Positions 8,985 through 16,779 of a stretch of 64,000 bases of DNA are shown piece by piece. The stretch is from positions 61,754-125,753 of the forward strand of contig DAOUFE010000027.1 of assembly GCA_034430215.1 (NCBI GenBank), written 5' to 3'. This stretch comes from UBA4782 sp034430215. Lineage in GTDB: Bacteria; Chloroflexota; Anaerolineae; Anaerolineales; Anaerolineaceae. The notes under the pieces were generated by a model. The model was not told where the DNA came from and did no database searches. It saw only the letters and a list, made by a program, of their open reading frames with translations. Position 1 is the stretch's first letter. Each line of letters starts with the position of its first letter. Both the position numbers and the translations under genes were made by a program.

Positions 8985-10043
8985 TCAGTCATCCCAATGA
9001 AGTCTCTGCATAAAATCATGGGGAAGCCCGGCAATGAAAGCAGCCATCAAACGTCCAGCGCGTTGAATATCTTTCAGCGCCACCATTTCCACGGGTGTAT
9101 GCATGTATCGTAGTGGAATTCCCAGTACCAGAGTGGTAATTCCCTCTCCCACGATTTGCATTGCCAGAGCATCTGTACCCGAATATAGTGGGAGATATTC
9201 TTCGTGCGTCGGAATTTCCAGCTTATCAGCAACTTCTTTTACCGCTTTATGGAAACCGGGATGGATATTGGAACCAACCCCCAAAGTTACACCTTTGCCT
9301 AATGGGAAGGTACGATAATCGGAAGCGCCAGGTCCTTTGGCAAAAGTGACATCAATGGCAATCGCCAGGTCAGGGTGGATCGCAAAAGGTGATGTCAATC
9401 CTCCGCCTAATGTCTCTTCTTCCTGAACAGTTGCCACAGCCCAAACATCCCAATCATGGCTGACCCTTTTTAACTCTTCAAGGCAGATCGTGACTGCAGC
9501 AACAGATACCCGGTTGTCCAGAGTATGTCCCATGATCACTTCATTTGGCAGTTCCGAAGGTTCTTGAGCAAACGAAACCAGGTCACCAATTTTTACCAGA
9601 GAAGCAGTTTCTTCTGGCAGCAATCCCGTATCAATGAAAAGATATTTCATCTCAACAGGACCTGTGCCATTTTCTTCGGGCAACAGTTCAGCACGCGGCA
9701 TCACGATCACACCTGGGAGATCGCGTTTTCCGTGTACATTCACCCGCATACCTGGCAACAACCGGTGATCTATCCCCCCTACTTCGGTGAATCGGAGAAA
9801 GCCGTTTTCGATGCCGGTTACCATCATGCCAATGGCATCCATATGGCAAGCCAGCAGGATCTTTGGGCGAGGTTCGCTTCCAATCCCTCGGCTCAATGCA
9901 TGCAGACTTCCAATTGGGCTGACATGCATTTCATCAACAAAAGGTTCCCATGTTTCGGAAATCTTTTTCCTGGCAGGCTCTTCATAAGCCGAAAGACCAG
10001 GCAAGGACAGTAAATCGTTTATGAATTCTTTGATATCTAACAT
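8985..10043 (-). CDS. M42 family metallopeptidase (first of a tandem trio, divergent)
   Basis: A 352-residue M42 peptidase, the most divergent of the three. It keeps CHMDAIG, VQEEETLGGG, a metal Asp in AIDVT, YSGTDALA and RYMHTP. The usual DDR signature is DNR (HTLDNRVS): the bridging Asp is kept but the second Asp has become Asn. It is the first gene of the trio, starting at ATG 10043 after AGGGAAA, and follows the Thr/Pro-rich protein gene by 19 bp. It probably keeps peptidase activity, with altered specificity (inference). Confidence 0.9.
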   Translation of the reverse strand: MLDIKEFINDLLSLPGLSAYEEPARKKISETWEPFVDEMHVSPIGSLHALSRGIGSEPRPKILLACHMDAIGMMVTGIENGFLRFTEVGGIDHRLLPGMRVNVHGKRDLPGVIVMPRAELLPEENGTGPVEMKYLFIDTGLLPEETASLVKIGDLVSFAQEPSELPNEVIMGHTLDNRVSVAAVTICLEELKRVSHDWDVWAVATVQEEETLGGGLTSPFAIHPDLAIAIDVTFAKGPGASDYRTFPLGKGVTLGVGSNIHPGFHKAVKEVADKLEIPTHEEYLPLYSGTDALAMQIVGEGITTLVLGIPLRYMHTPVEMVALKDIQRAGRLMAAFIAGLPHDFMQRLHWDD

Positions 10044-10062
10044 GCGTTTTCCCTATCTTAGG

Positions 10063-10479
10063 TTATGGTTGCGGCACTTCAGTGTTTGGTTCTGGACTAG
10101 AAGTATCTGTAAGGGTAGGCGGTAATGGAGTCTCAGTGTCAGTAACAGTAGGTGGAATTGGTGTTAATGTTATCGTAGTTGTTCGCGTGATCGTACGCGT
10201 AGGGGTTTTAAAGAAAGTAGGCGTAATGGATGGAGTCCAGGTATGGGTAGGTGTAGAAGTAACTGAAGGAGTCAAAGTAACCACACTTGTCCAAGTTGCT
10301 TTCAAAGTTGTACTTGGGCTGATGGTTTGTGTCATGGTAGGTGTTAACGTTTTTACCCGTGAACTGATTTTATGTCCCTCCAACAGTGCGAATCCCAGGC
10401 AATAGAAAGGAATCGTTACAGCTATGACTATAAGAAGTATGATTCGAATCCGTTGTGTCTTTGTTCGTTGAGAAAACAT
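10063..10479 (-). CDS. Thr/Pro-rich single-pass membrane protein
   Basis: A 138-residue protein with a basic N-terminus (RTKTQRIR), one membrane helix (about residues 12-33) and then about 100 residues made almost wholly of Thr, Pro and Ser with TPT/TRT-type repeats. No folded domain is visible outside the membrane. Such tracts resemble extended, possibly O-glycosylated stalks, and similar ones occur in the proteins at 40578, 46383 and 49225. It lies upstream of the M42 peptidase trio on the same strand; a functional link is not evident. The reading frame is supported by the basic-then-hydrophobic start. No family is recognised. Confidence 0.65.
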   Translation of the reverse strand: MFSQRTKTQRIRIILLIVIAVTIPFYCLGFALLEGHKISSRVKTLTPTMTQTISPSTTLKATWTSVVTLTPSVTSTPTHTWTPSITPTFFKTPTRTITRTTTITLTPIPPTVTDTETPLPPTLTDTSSPEPNTEVPQP

Positions 10480-10545
10480 CGCTTCTATTCCACCATCCTG
10501 TTCATCATATCATCAGTCGTTTAATTTGACAAACTTCCATCCTTC

Positions 10546-11421
10546 CTAATTTAGTGCCTGTCTGTCAGATTTTTTCGGCGACTGCAAACGGATTTCCAAT
10601 TGAACCGTTTGATATAAGTTTTCAGCTTTAAGGTCAGAGATTGTATAACAGGGTGCTTCCAAAGAATCTGCCACGGCTTGCGCCAATCCCTGGTCAAATG
10701 CAATATGCTCCATATTAATCACCACGCTACGGATGCCAGCCTCGGCGATCTGGGCTGCAATTTGTTCAACTTCAACCTGGGGAGGCAGATGACCAAGCGA
10801 GACATTGCCCGCTCCATCCGTTAACAGAATCATCAACGGCATGACATCAGGATGCAGCATTTTTTCTTTGTGCAGAATATCATATGCCATTTGTAAACCC
10901 GCAGAAAGGGGGGTTTTCCCACCCACGGGAATGAATGCCAGCGCTTTTTCGGCCAGCCGGACTGAATTGGTTGGGGGAAGGATCAGGGTTGCACGATCTT
11001 TCTGGAAAACGATCAATCCTACCCGGTCGCGCCGCTGATAAGCGTCATTAAGGAGTGACAGGATCGCCCCTTTGGTTGCAGACATCCGCTCTGCAACAGC
11101 CATTGACCAGCTTGCATCCACCACAAAGAGAACCAGGTTGGCTGTACGGCGAACGCGCACTTTGCGCATATAATCACCTGGACCAATGGCAAAAGCTACA
11201 CGTTTCCGCTTTTCTGCGCGCTCTTTCTGGAATGGTGCAGCGGCGCGAAAAGTGGCGTCGAATGCCAGGTCTTCTGCTTTGCCTGGAGTGGGTCGCGCTT
11301 GAATGTAACGACCTCGTTTGCGTTTCGTATGGGTATAACTGCGTCGTCCAGCCATCTGGCGTACCATGTGATCCAGCGGAGTATCTAGCCGGCGCGGCTC
11401 GAAGACCTCTCCGGTTTTCAC
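10546..11421 (-). CDS. chlD: Metal chelatase D-subunit C-terminal region with VWA domain
   Basis: The segment resembles the linker and integrin-I/VWA domain of ChlD/BchD. A metal-ion-dependent adhesion site is visible as VDASWSMA (DxSxS), followed by the GGKTPLSAG Thr and the LLTDG Asp. It has no AAA+ domain of its own. The first usable in-frame start is GTG 11421, with only a weak GGGAAGG upstream. The frame stays open for another 36 codons to the poly-A tract at the end of chlI, without any ATG, GTG or TTG, which argues that it is normally entered by frameshifting from chlI. In that case the product is about 692 residues, the length of a full ChlD. The likely role is insertion of Mg or Co into a tetrapyrrole together with a large ChlH/CobN subunit, which is not in this window. 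Confidence 0.85.
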   Translation of the reverse strand: MKTGEVFEPRRLDTPLDHMVRQMAGRRSYTHTKRKRGRYIQARPTPGKAEDLAFDATFRAAAPFQKERAEKRKRVAFAIGPGDYMRKVRVRRTANLVLFVVDASWSMAVAERMSATKGAILSLLNDAYQRRDRVGLIVFQKDRATLILPPTNSVRLAEKALAFIPVGGKTPLSAGLQMAYDILHKEKMLHPDVMPLMILLTDGAGNVSLGHLPPQVEVEQIAAQIAEAGIRSVVINMEHIAFDQGLAQAVADSLEAPCYTISDLKAENLYQTVQLEIRLQSPKKSDRQALN

Positions 11422-11486
11422 CTGCTTGCCGCCTTCCCACCAGTTGGCATTTATATCTTGAAAAATATTCTGTCGCGAAGGTTGTT

Positions 11487-11539
11487 GGGGAGCTTCATTG
11501 AGAGTTTGATCCTCCTCCCCTAAAACTACGTTTTTTTTT
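11487..11539 (-). promoter_or_regulatory. Candidate -1 ribosomal frameshift signal
   Basis: On the minus strand there are nine consecutive A residues (11539-11531), read as CAA AAA AAA ACG and followed at once by the 0-frame stop TAG. A slip of -1 continues as AAC GTA GTT TTA into the VWA frame. Ten bases after the A tract, GGGGAG (11520-11515) can pair with CTCCCC (11492-11487) in a six-base-pair stem enclosing 22 nt. Slippery run, short spacer and downstream stem match the usual layout of -1 frameshift sites. RNA polymerase slippage on A9 is an alternative mechanism. Confidence 0.7.
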
Positions 11540-12623
11540 GCTCTTCAGCCTGTTCCGCAGCTTCTTCATCGCTTTCGGTCTGCTCACCCGCACCTGCACC
11601 TTCTAACTGTTCGATCCGTTCCTGTAGTTCTTCCATCCCCATTTCACTCTGTTGGAAAGGTCCACGCTTGATGCGATGTGGCAACGCCAGTTCTGCTGCC
11701 AGGGCGATATCTCTATCAGTCACATTAGTACGACCTTCAAAGGCTGCCTGCGCCCTTGCTGCTTTAAGGATCACCAGGTCAGAACGGTGACCTTCGACAT
11801 TCAGCGAAGCGGTAAGGCTGGCGATCGCAAGGAGATTCCGGCTGGTATGCGTGACTTTATCCACCAGTTGTCTGGCAGCATCGATCTGCCGGGAAAGTTC
11901 TTCTTCTTTTGGCAACCACCGGTTTCTAAATTCCTCCTGCCCAGCTTCAAAAGACAGGTTGCGCTCCATGATAGTAACCCGGTCGCGTGCATCATGGATA
12001 CCATGAATATCCACGGAAAGGGCGAAGCGGTCCAGAAGTTGTGGACGCAGGTCACCTTCCTCAGGATTCATGGTTCCCACCAGAATAAACCGGGCAGGAT
12101 GAGTAAAGGAAATGCCCTCCCGTTCAACGATGTTCATTCCCATAGCAGCAGAATCAAGAAGAACATCCACCACATGGTCATCTAAGAGGTTCACTTCATC
12201 TATATAAAGAAGTCCACGGTTGGCAGCAGCCAGAACGCCAGGTTCAAAATGGCGTTCACCAATCTGGATCGCTTTTTCGATATCCAGAGTACCAACTACC
12301 CGGTCTTCGGTTGCGGATACAGGTAGATTGATGAAGGGAGTTGGTCGGGTAGTTACGGGTAACTTTTGCCCCTTCTGCACTCTCTCACGGCATTCAGTAC
12401 ACCATGCAGTTTCATCGTCAGGATTGCAGCCAAAACGGCAGTCGCTCACCACTTTAACATTGGGCAGCAATGCTGCCAGTGCACGCGCTGCAGTAGATTT
12501 TGCTGTTCCCCTTTCACCTCGAATCAACACACCACCAATGCGCGGGTCAACAGCGTTCAATACCAACGCCCGCTTCATTCTTTCCTGGCCTACAATGGCT
12601 GTAAATGGATAGATAACTGCCAT
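11526..12623 (-). CDS. chlI: Metal chelatase ATPase I subunit (AAA+), also the N-terminal part of D
   Basis: A 365-residue AAA+ ATPase that drives metal insertion into a tetrapyrrole. Walker A is GERGTAKS (36-43) and Walker B is LLYIDEVNLL. Four cysteines (62, 66, 75, 78) form a C-x3-C...C-x2-C insert typical of one ChlI/BchI clade, and the sensor segment LVGTMNPEEGDLRPQLLDRF is clear. The C-terminus is an acidic tail ending in EEQKKT, just where a D subunit would begin its acidic linker. ATG 12623 has AAGGAT eight bases upstream. The likely product supported is cobalamin, given the B12-dependent mutase genes nearby; chlorophyll synthesis is less likely for this phylum branch (inference). Confidence 0.9.
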   Translation of the reverse strand: MAVIYPFTAIVGQERMKRALVLNAVDPRIGGVLIRGERGTAKSTAARALAALLPNVKVVSDCRFGCNPDDETAWCTECRERVQKGQKLPVTTRPTPFINLPVSATEDRVVGTLDIEKAIQIGERHFEPGVLAAANRGLLYIDEVNLLDDHVVDVLLDSAAMGMNIVEREGISFTHPARFILVGTMNPEEGDLRPQLLDRFALSVDIHGIHDARDRVTIMERNLSFEAGQEEFRNRWLPKEEELSRQIDAARQLVDKVTHTSRNLLAIASLTASLNVEGHRSDLVILKAARAQAAFEGRTNVTDRDIALAAELALPHRIKRGPFQQSEMGMEELQERIEQLEGAGAGEQTESDEEAAEQAEEQKKT

Positions 12624-13034
12624 GGACTTATCCTTGGGTAAAATTTGTCAACCTTGTATATCCCCTATTATAACGTGTTGTACAGGTCATGAACGGAGAA
12701 GTAATACCAACTCAAAAGGGTAATTAGCGTGAGGGAGAAGGGATAAAACAGTCTTCCCGCGTAGGGTGCCGGTGGCAACGCACCATTAAGCTGTAGGATG
12801 GGGTCAGCTTTTCACCCCGCTGATGTAGTCAGCTTTCATTGCAATTTTTTCACAAGCTCTGTATCTTGCAGGTAATCGGTGCGGTCTGGAAAGCCACCGT
12901 AACCCCAAAAACAAATCTCTCCACGAGCAAAGCGAAGCAGTCTCTTTTTTCGAAGATTGCTTCGACCTGCAAAATACGCAAGTCTCGTTATGACAGAATT
13001 TGCAAAAGAATAATCACCGCGAAAGACATCAAAA
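12624..13034 (-). other. Intergenic region of about 410 bp upstream of chlI
   Basis: No credible gene is seen; the open frames here have no family resemblance or ribosome-binding site. A TATAAT box on the minus strand near 12668-12673 may serve chlI. The middle carries short G/C-rich repeats around 12800-12830, and 12924-12998 holds a decayed inverted repeat described separately. The region may include remnants of a small mobile or REP-like element. Confidence 0.4.
12924..12998. repeat. Degenerate inverted repeat, REP/MITE-like
   Basis: The left arm 12932-12944 (GCGAAGCAGTCTC) and right arm near 12952-12964 (GAAGATTGCTTCG) match in inverted orientation at about 10 of 12 positions around a short T-rich centre. 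Outer sequences CGAGCAAAGCG and CTCGTTATGACA recall the widespread bacterial palindromic repeats built on GAAGCAATCTC and ATTGCGAG, here decayed. No transposase is present. Confidence 0.4.
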
Positions 13035-13895
13035 TCATGAAAAGAACGCTTCCACAACCTTATTGAATTCCTCAGGGCACTCGCGCATCGGCCAATGCCC
13101 CGCACCTTCGATGATCTCCAACCGGGCATCAGGCATCTTCTTGCTGGCTTCGATGGCATATTGTACAGGTACCAACCTGTCTTTACTGCCATGAACGATC
13201 AAAGTTGGCTGTTGTATTTCACCCAACCGGTCAATAAAACAGACTCGTATCCGGGTAGGAGTAACCTCACTTTTCTGCAACTCATAGAACGCCCTTGCTG
13301 TATCCTTTTTTTTAATGACCTTCTGAACTTCATCCAGTAAAGATTCTGTCATCCGGCTGGGATCCCCAAAGATGGATGCCAGTCCCCAGCGAAGGGATGC
13401 CCTGCTGCTGCGCATGATGGAATAAGACCAGGGAATAACCCCTGGTGTTTTTACCGTCAACCAGGAGAGAAAATGAAAAGGAACCCGATCCGCAATCCCA
13501 AGGCTATCTGCCAGAACCAGTTTCTCCACCCGTTTTGGATTATCCAGCGTGAAATTCAGAGCGATTCCGCCTCCCATAGATATACCCATCAAGCTGGCAG
13601 TTGGTAGCCCCAGAGCATCCAGGAGATTGCCCAAGAAAGCGGGATAAAAATCCATCTTTCCCATGCCAGGTTCGAATGCTGTATCTCCATATCCAGGCAT
13701 GTCAGGGGCAAATATGCGATGGGTCTTCGACAGCACAGGGATTGCCTCGCGCCAGGACAGCAGCGCAGAATCAACCCCTCCCCCGTGAAGCAGCACGATC
13801 GCTGAACCAGAATCCCCCGCTTTCCAGCAACTCACTTTTAATCCGCTTACGTTCACAAAACATTGCGTCGCAATATCTTCAGCATTTTGAGTCAT
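13035..13895 (-). CDS. Alpha/beta-fold hydrolase
   Basis: A 286-residue hydrolase of the meta-cleavage/epoxide-hydrolase type. Visible elements are the oxyanion segment HGGGVDSALLSW, the nucleophile elbow GISMGGG, an acid in HGSKDRLVP and the catalytic His in GAGHWP. The substrate is unknown. ATG 13895 has AGGAG four bases upstream; longer in-frame extensions have no ribosome-binding site. It is transcribed away from the methylmalonyl-CoA mutase genes and stands alone. Confidence 0.88.
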   Translation of the reverse strand: MTQNAEDIATQCFVNVSGLKVSCWKAGDSGSAIVLLHGGGVDSALLSWREAIPVLSKTHRIFAPDMPGYGDTAFEPGMGKMDFYPAFLGNLLDALGLPTASLMGISMGGGIALNFTLDNPKRVEKLVLADSLGIADRVPFHFLSWLTVKTPGVIPWSYSIMRSSRASLRWGLASIFGDPSRMTESLLDEVQKVIKKKDTARAFYELQKSEVTPTRIRVCFIDRLGEIQQPTLIVHGSKDRLVPVQYAIEASKKMPDARLEIIEGAGHWPMRECPEEFNKVVEAFFS

Positions 13896-14009
13896 AGTTC
13901 TCCTAAATAAATCTCCAGTTAATATATATATCATACACCGTCCTGGTGAAGTCATATCGAACCTTACGCGGTATAATGAAGAAGCTAAATTTAACACCGG
14001 AGAACCAGC

Positions 14010-14408
14010 ATGAACAAAAAGATTAGAGTGCTCATTGCCAAACCTGGTCTGGATGGACATGACCGTGGTGCTAAAGTAATTGCCAGAGCACTGCGTGATG
14101 CAGGGATGGAAGTGATCTATACCGGACTGCGCCAAACCCCAGAAATGATTGCTGAAGCAGCCCTGCAGGAAAATGTCGATGTGGTAGGGATTTCCATTCT
14201 TTCAGGTGCACATCTTACCCTGGTACCGCGCATCATGGATTTAATGCGCGCTAATGGTCAGGAGAATGTCCCGGTTTTTGTTGGTGGTATCATCCCCGAA
14301 GAGGATGTACCTGCATTGCATAAAGCCGGTGTTAAAGAAGTATATGGTCCTGGCTCACCAACGACAAAAGTCATCGAAGACATCCAGCGCTTAACCAATT
14401 CAGAATAG
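14010..14408 (+). CDS. B12-binding subunit of methylmalonyl-CoA-type mutase
   Basis: A 132-residue stand-alone cobalamin-binding domain, like the small or C-terminal part of methylmalonyl-CoA mutase. The DxHxxG motif (LDGHDRGA, residues 15-22) supplies the lower-axial His ligand of cobalamin, and SILSGAH and GGIIP complete the B12 pocket. The catalytic large subunit is not here. A GGAG ribosome-binding site precedes ATG 14010, and a TATAAT box sits at 13972-13977. The MeaB chaperone gene follows after 13 bp, as in many mutase operons. It isomerises methylmalonyl-CoA and succinyl-CoA when paired with its large subunit. Confidence 0.9.
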   Translation: MNKKIRVLIAKPGLDGHDRGAKVIARALRDAGMEVIYTGLRQTPEMIAEAALQENVDVVGISILSGAHLTLVPRIMDLMRANGQENVPVFVGGIIPEEDVPALHKAGVKEVYGPGSPTTKVIEDIQRLTNSE

Positions 14409-14421
14409 AGGTGGCAAGATT

Positions 14422-15399
14422 TTGGACAGGCAGGCGCTGCAGGATGAGATCAAGGGAAACCGGCTTAAACTTGCAAGATTGATCACGGAAGTTGAGAACG
14501 ACACCTCCACTGGGCGCGCCGCGCTGGAAGAGCTGTATCCCCTGACAGGAAAAGCGCATATCATCGGAATTACCGGTGCACCCGGGGTGGGAAAATCATC
14601 CCTGGTTAATCAGCTTGCACTAGCATTCCGTCATCAATCCCCTGCTAAAGAAAAACCTGCTGTCGCCATTATCGCCATTGACCCTTCCAGCCCTTTCACT
14701 GGTGGAGCAATCCTTGGTGATCGTGTCAGGATGCGTGACCTGAGCGGTGATCCGGGGATATTCATCCGGTCGATGGCAGCTCGAGGAGCCATTGGCGGCC
14801 TGGCACGATCCACTGCCCAGGTTGCCCGCCTTATGGATGCTGCCGGGTATTCCATTATTTTGATTGAGACTGTCGGGGCGGGTCAGGCTGAAGTAGAAAT
14901 TGCCAGCCTGGCACATACTACCATTGTGGTGGATGCACCTGGATTGGGAGACGATATTCAAGCCATCAAAGCCGGAATTCTGGAGATCGCGGATATTCTT
15001 ATTGTGAATAAAGCTGATCTGCCTGGCGTCGAAAATACTGAACGTGCTTTACAATCGATGTTGTTGTTAGCCAATTCGGGGCAGTATAATACCCCTCAGC
15101 ATTGGGAAGTACCCATTCTCCGCACTGTTGCAAATCATGGTGATGGCATAACAGAAGTGTTGCAGGCAGTTCAATCCCATCTAGCTTATCTAAAAGATTC
15201 GGGAGAATGGGAAAAGCGGGAGCATCTGCGTATCCGCGATGAGATAGAGCACCTCGTGATCCAGGCATTTATCCAGCATGTACAGGAAAATGTCCCCTCT
15301 GCTGACATCAATTACGCAGTAGAATCACTGTATCAAAGGCAATCAAGCCCGTACAAAGAAGTACAAAAATTGTTGAGCAAAGTTGGACTGCAAATATAA
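14422..15399 (+). CDS. meaB: Methylmalonyl Co-A mutase-associated GTPase MeaB
   Basis: A 325-residue G3E-family P-loop GTPase (ArgK/MeaB) that gates cofactor loading and protects the B12 mutase. Seen are the P-loop GAPGVGKSS, the AIDPSSPFTGGAILGDR segment characteristic of MeaB, the ETVGAGQ switch II region and the NKAD specificity motif. The start is TTG 14422, with GAGGTGG seven bases upstream. It directly follows the B12-binding subunit gene, which supports its assignment to methylmalonyl-CoA mutase rather than to arginine transport as the older ArgK name implied. Confidence 0.93.
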   Translation: MDRQALQDEIKGNRLKLARLITEVENDTSTGRAALEELYPLTGKAHIIGITGAPGVGKSSLVNQLALAFRHQSPAKEKPAVAIIAIDPSSPFTGGAILGDRVRMRDLSGDPGIFIRSMAARGAIGGLARSTAQVARLMDAAGYSIILIETVGAGQAEVEIASLAHTTIVVDAPGLGDDIQAIKAGILEIADILIVNKADLPGVENTERALQSMLLLANSGQYNTPQHWEVPILRTVANHGDGITEVLQAVQSHLAYLKDSGEWEKREHLRIRDEIEHLVIQAFIQHVQENVPSADINYAVESLYQRQSSPYKEVQKLLSKVGLQI

Positions 15400-15450
15400 A
15401 TTTATTGGGGATTCCCCCATTGGCGAACATTTATTGAGGAGAAGTGATCT

Positions 15451-16770
15451 ATGGAACGTACATCAGTAGCTGACTTGAAAAAGATGGTGGGTCAAAAAGT
15501 GAAGCTTCAAGGATTCATGCAAACCCTGCGGGATCAGAAGAAAATGCAGTTTATTATTCTGCGTGACCTGACCGGGTTGGTTCAAATTGCTTTATGGAAA
15601 CAGGGCAATCCAGAGCTTGCAGAAAAAGTTTCGAAATTAACAACCGAAACCGCCATCAGTGTCACCGGTACGGTGGTCGAAAATCCGGTAGTGAAGCTGG
15701 GTGGAATTGAAGTTCAATTAGAGACTCTTGAAACTGACAATCTGGCTGCCCCACAATTACCTTTTGACCCGTTTTCTGATACTTTACCTGCTATTGATTT
15801 TCGCCTTGATTGGCGTTTCATCGACCTTCGCCGTCCGGAGATCGCTCTGATCTTTAAAGTGCAAACCACGATGGAAATGGGATTGCGTGAGTACTGGATC
15901 AAAAATAATTTCATCGAAATCCATACACCCAAGCTGTTGGGTGCTCCCAGTGAAAGCGGTGCAGAGTTATTTGAGCTGCCCTATTTTGAAGGCAAAGCTT
16001 ACCTGGCGCAAAGCCCTCAATTCTACAAACAAATGGCAATGGCTGCCGGATTTGACAAAGTATTCGAAATCGGACCAGCTTTCCGTGCTGACCCCAGTTT
16101 TACCTCTCGCCACATGACGGAATTCACCAGCATTGATGCAGAAATATCCTGGATCAATTCTCATGAAGATGTCATGGCTCTTCTAGAAAACATGCTCCAA
16201 TATGCCTATCAGAAAGTCAAAGAGGTTCATGGAGACGAGATCAAAGAACTTTTGGGTGTTGATCTGCAAGTACCCGTTGTTCCATTCCCTCGCATTCCCA
16301 TGGCTGAAGCTCATAAGATCCTGAAGAGTATCGGATATACCGTACCTGCGGACAAGAAGGGTGATCTTGATCCGGGTGGAGAGCGAGCAATCGCACAATG
16401 GGTAAAAGAAAAGTACAATCACGACTTTGTTTTCATTACCGATTGGCCGATCTCTGTTCGCCCCTTTTACCACATGCGCTATGACGATCAGCCTGAAATA
16501 ACAAAGAGCTTCGACCTGATCGCATCCGGCTTGGAGATTACTACCGGGGCACAACGTGAACATCGTGCCGATATCCTCGCCAAACAGGCACTCGAAAAAG
16601 GACTGCACCTGGAACCGATCCAGTTTTATCTTGATTTCTTCAAGTATGGTTGCCCACCTCATGGTGGTTTCGGATTGGGGCTTTCGCGCTTACTAATGGT
16701 AATGCTTAACTTAAACAATGTACGAGAAGCAGTTTTATTATTCCGGGGTCCTAACCGTCTGAACCCGTAG
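15451..16770 (+). CDS. aspS: Aspartyl-tRNA synthetase, archaeal type
   Basis: A 439-residue class IIb synthetase that charges tRNA-Asp and possibly tRNA-Asn. An OB-fold anticodon domain occupies about residues 1-105, and the catalytic core carries motif 2 (FEIGPAFRAD) and motif 3 (GFGLGLSRLLMVML). At 439 residues it lacks the roughly 150-residue GAD insertion of the normal bacterial AspRS, so it is the archaeal/eukaryotic-type enzyme, which is often non-discriminating and works with GatCAB to make Asn-tRNA (family knowledge; not testable here). GAGGAG precedes ATG 15451. A short GGGG-ATT-CCCC hairpin lies just upstream. Confidence 0.93.
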   Translation: MERTSVADLKKMVGQKVKLQGFMQTLRDQKKMQFIILRDLTGLVQIALWKQGNPELAEKVSKLTTETAISVTGTVVENPVVKLGGIEVQLETLETDNLAAPQLPFDPFSDTLPAIDFRLDWRFIDLRRPEIALIFKVQTTMEMGLREYWIKNNFIEIHTPKLLGAPSESGAELFELPYFEGKAYLAQSPQFYKQMAMAAGFDKVFEIGPAFRADPSFTSRHMTEFTSIDAEISWINSHEDVMALLENMLQYAYQKVKEVHGDEIKELLGVDLQVPVVPFPRIPMAEAHKILKSIGYTVPADKKGDLDPGGERAIAQWVKEKYNHDFVFITDWPISVRPFYHMRYDDQPEITKSFDLIASGLEITTGAQREHRADILAKQALEKGLHLEPIQFYLDFFKYGCPPHGGFGLGLSRLLMVMLNLNNVREAVLLFRGPNRLNP

Positions 16771-16779
16771 GAGTATTTG

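Larger units (their letters stand above)
10546..12623 (-). other. Composite chlI-chlD reading frame (predicted -1 frameshift product)
   Basis: Joining the 0 frame from ATG 12623 to the -1 frame at the A9 tract gives an uninterrupted product of about 692 residues: AAA+ domain, acidic linker (the EEAAEQAEEQ segment), then the VWA domain. This is the order and size of the D subunit of Mg/Co chelatase. Without the shift, translation stops at TAG 11528-11526 and yields a 365-residue I subunit. So one gene could make both subunits, as proposed for chlD in cobalamin producers that lack a separate small-subunit gene. The shift itself is inference from the sequence. Confidence 0.7.

Noticed and set aside
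12836..13192. A minus-strand frame in the chlI-hydrolase gap extending into the hydrolase gene.
   Set aside because: It overlaps the well-supported hydrolase gene in another frame and has no motif.
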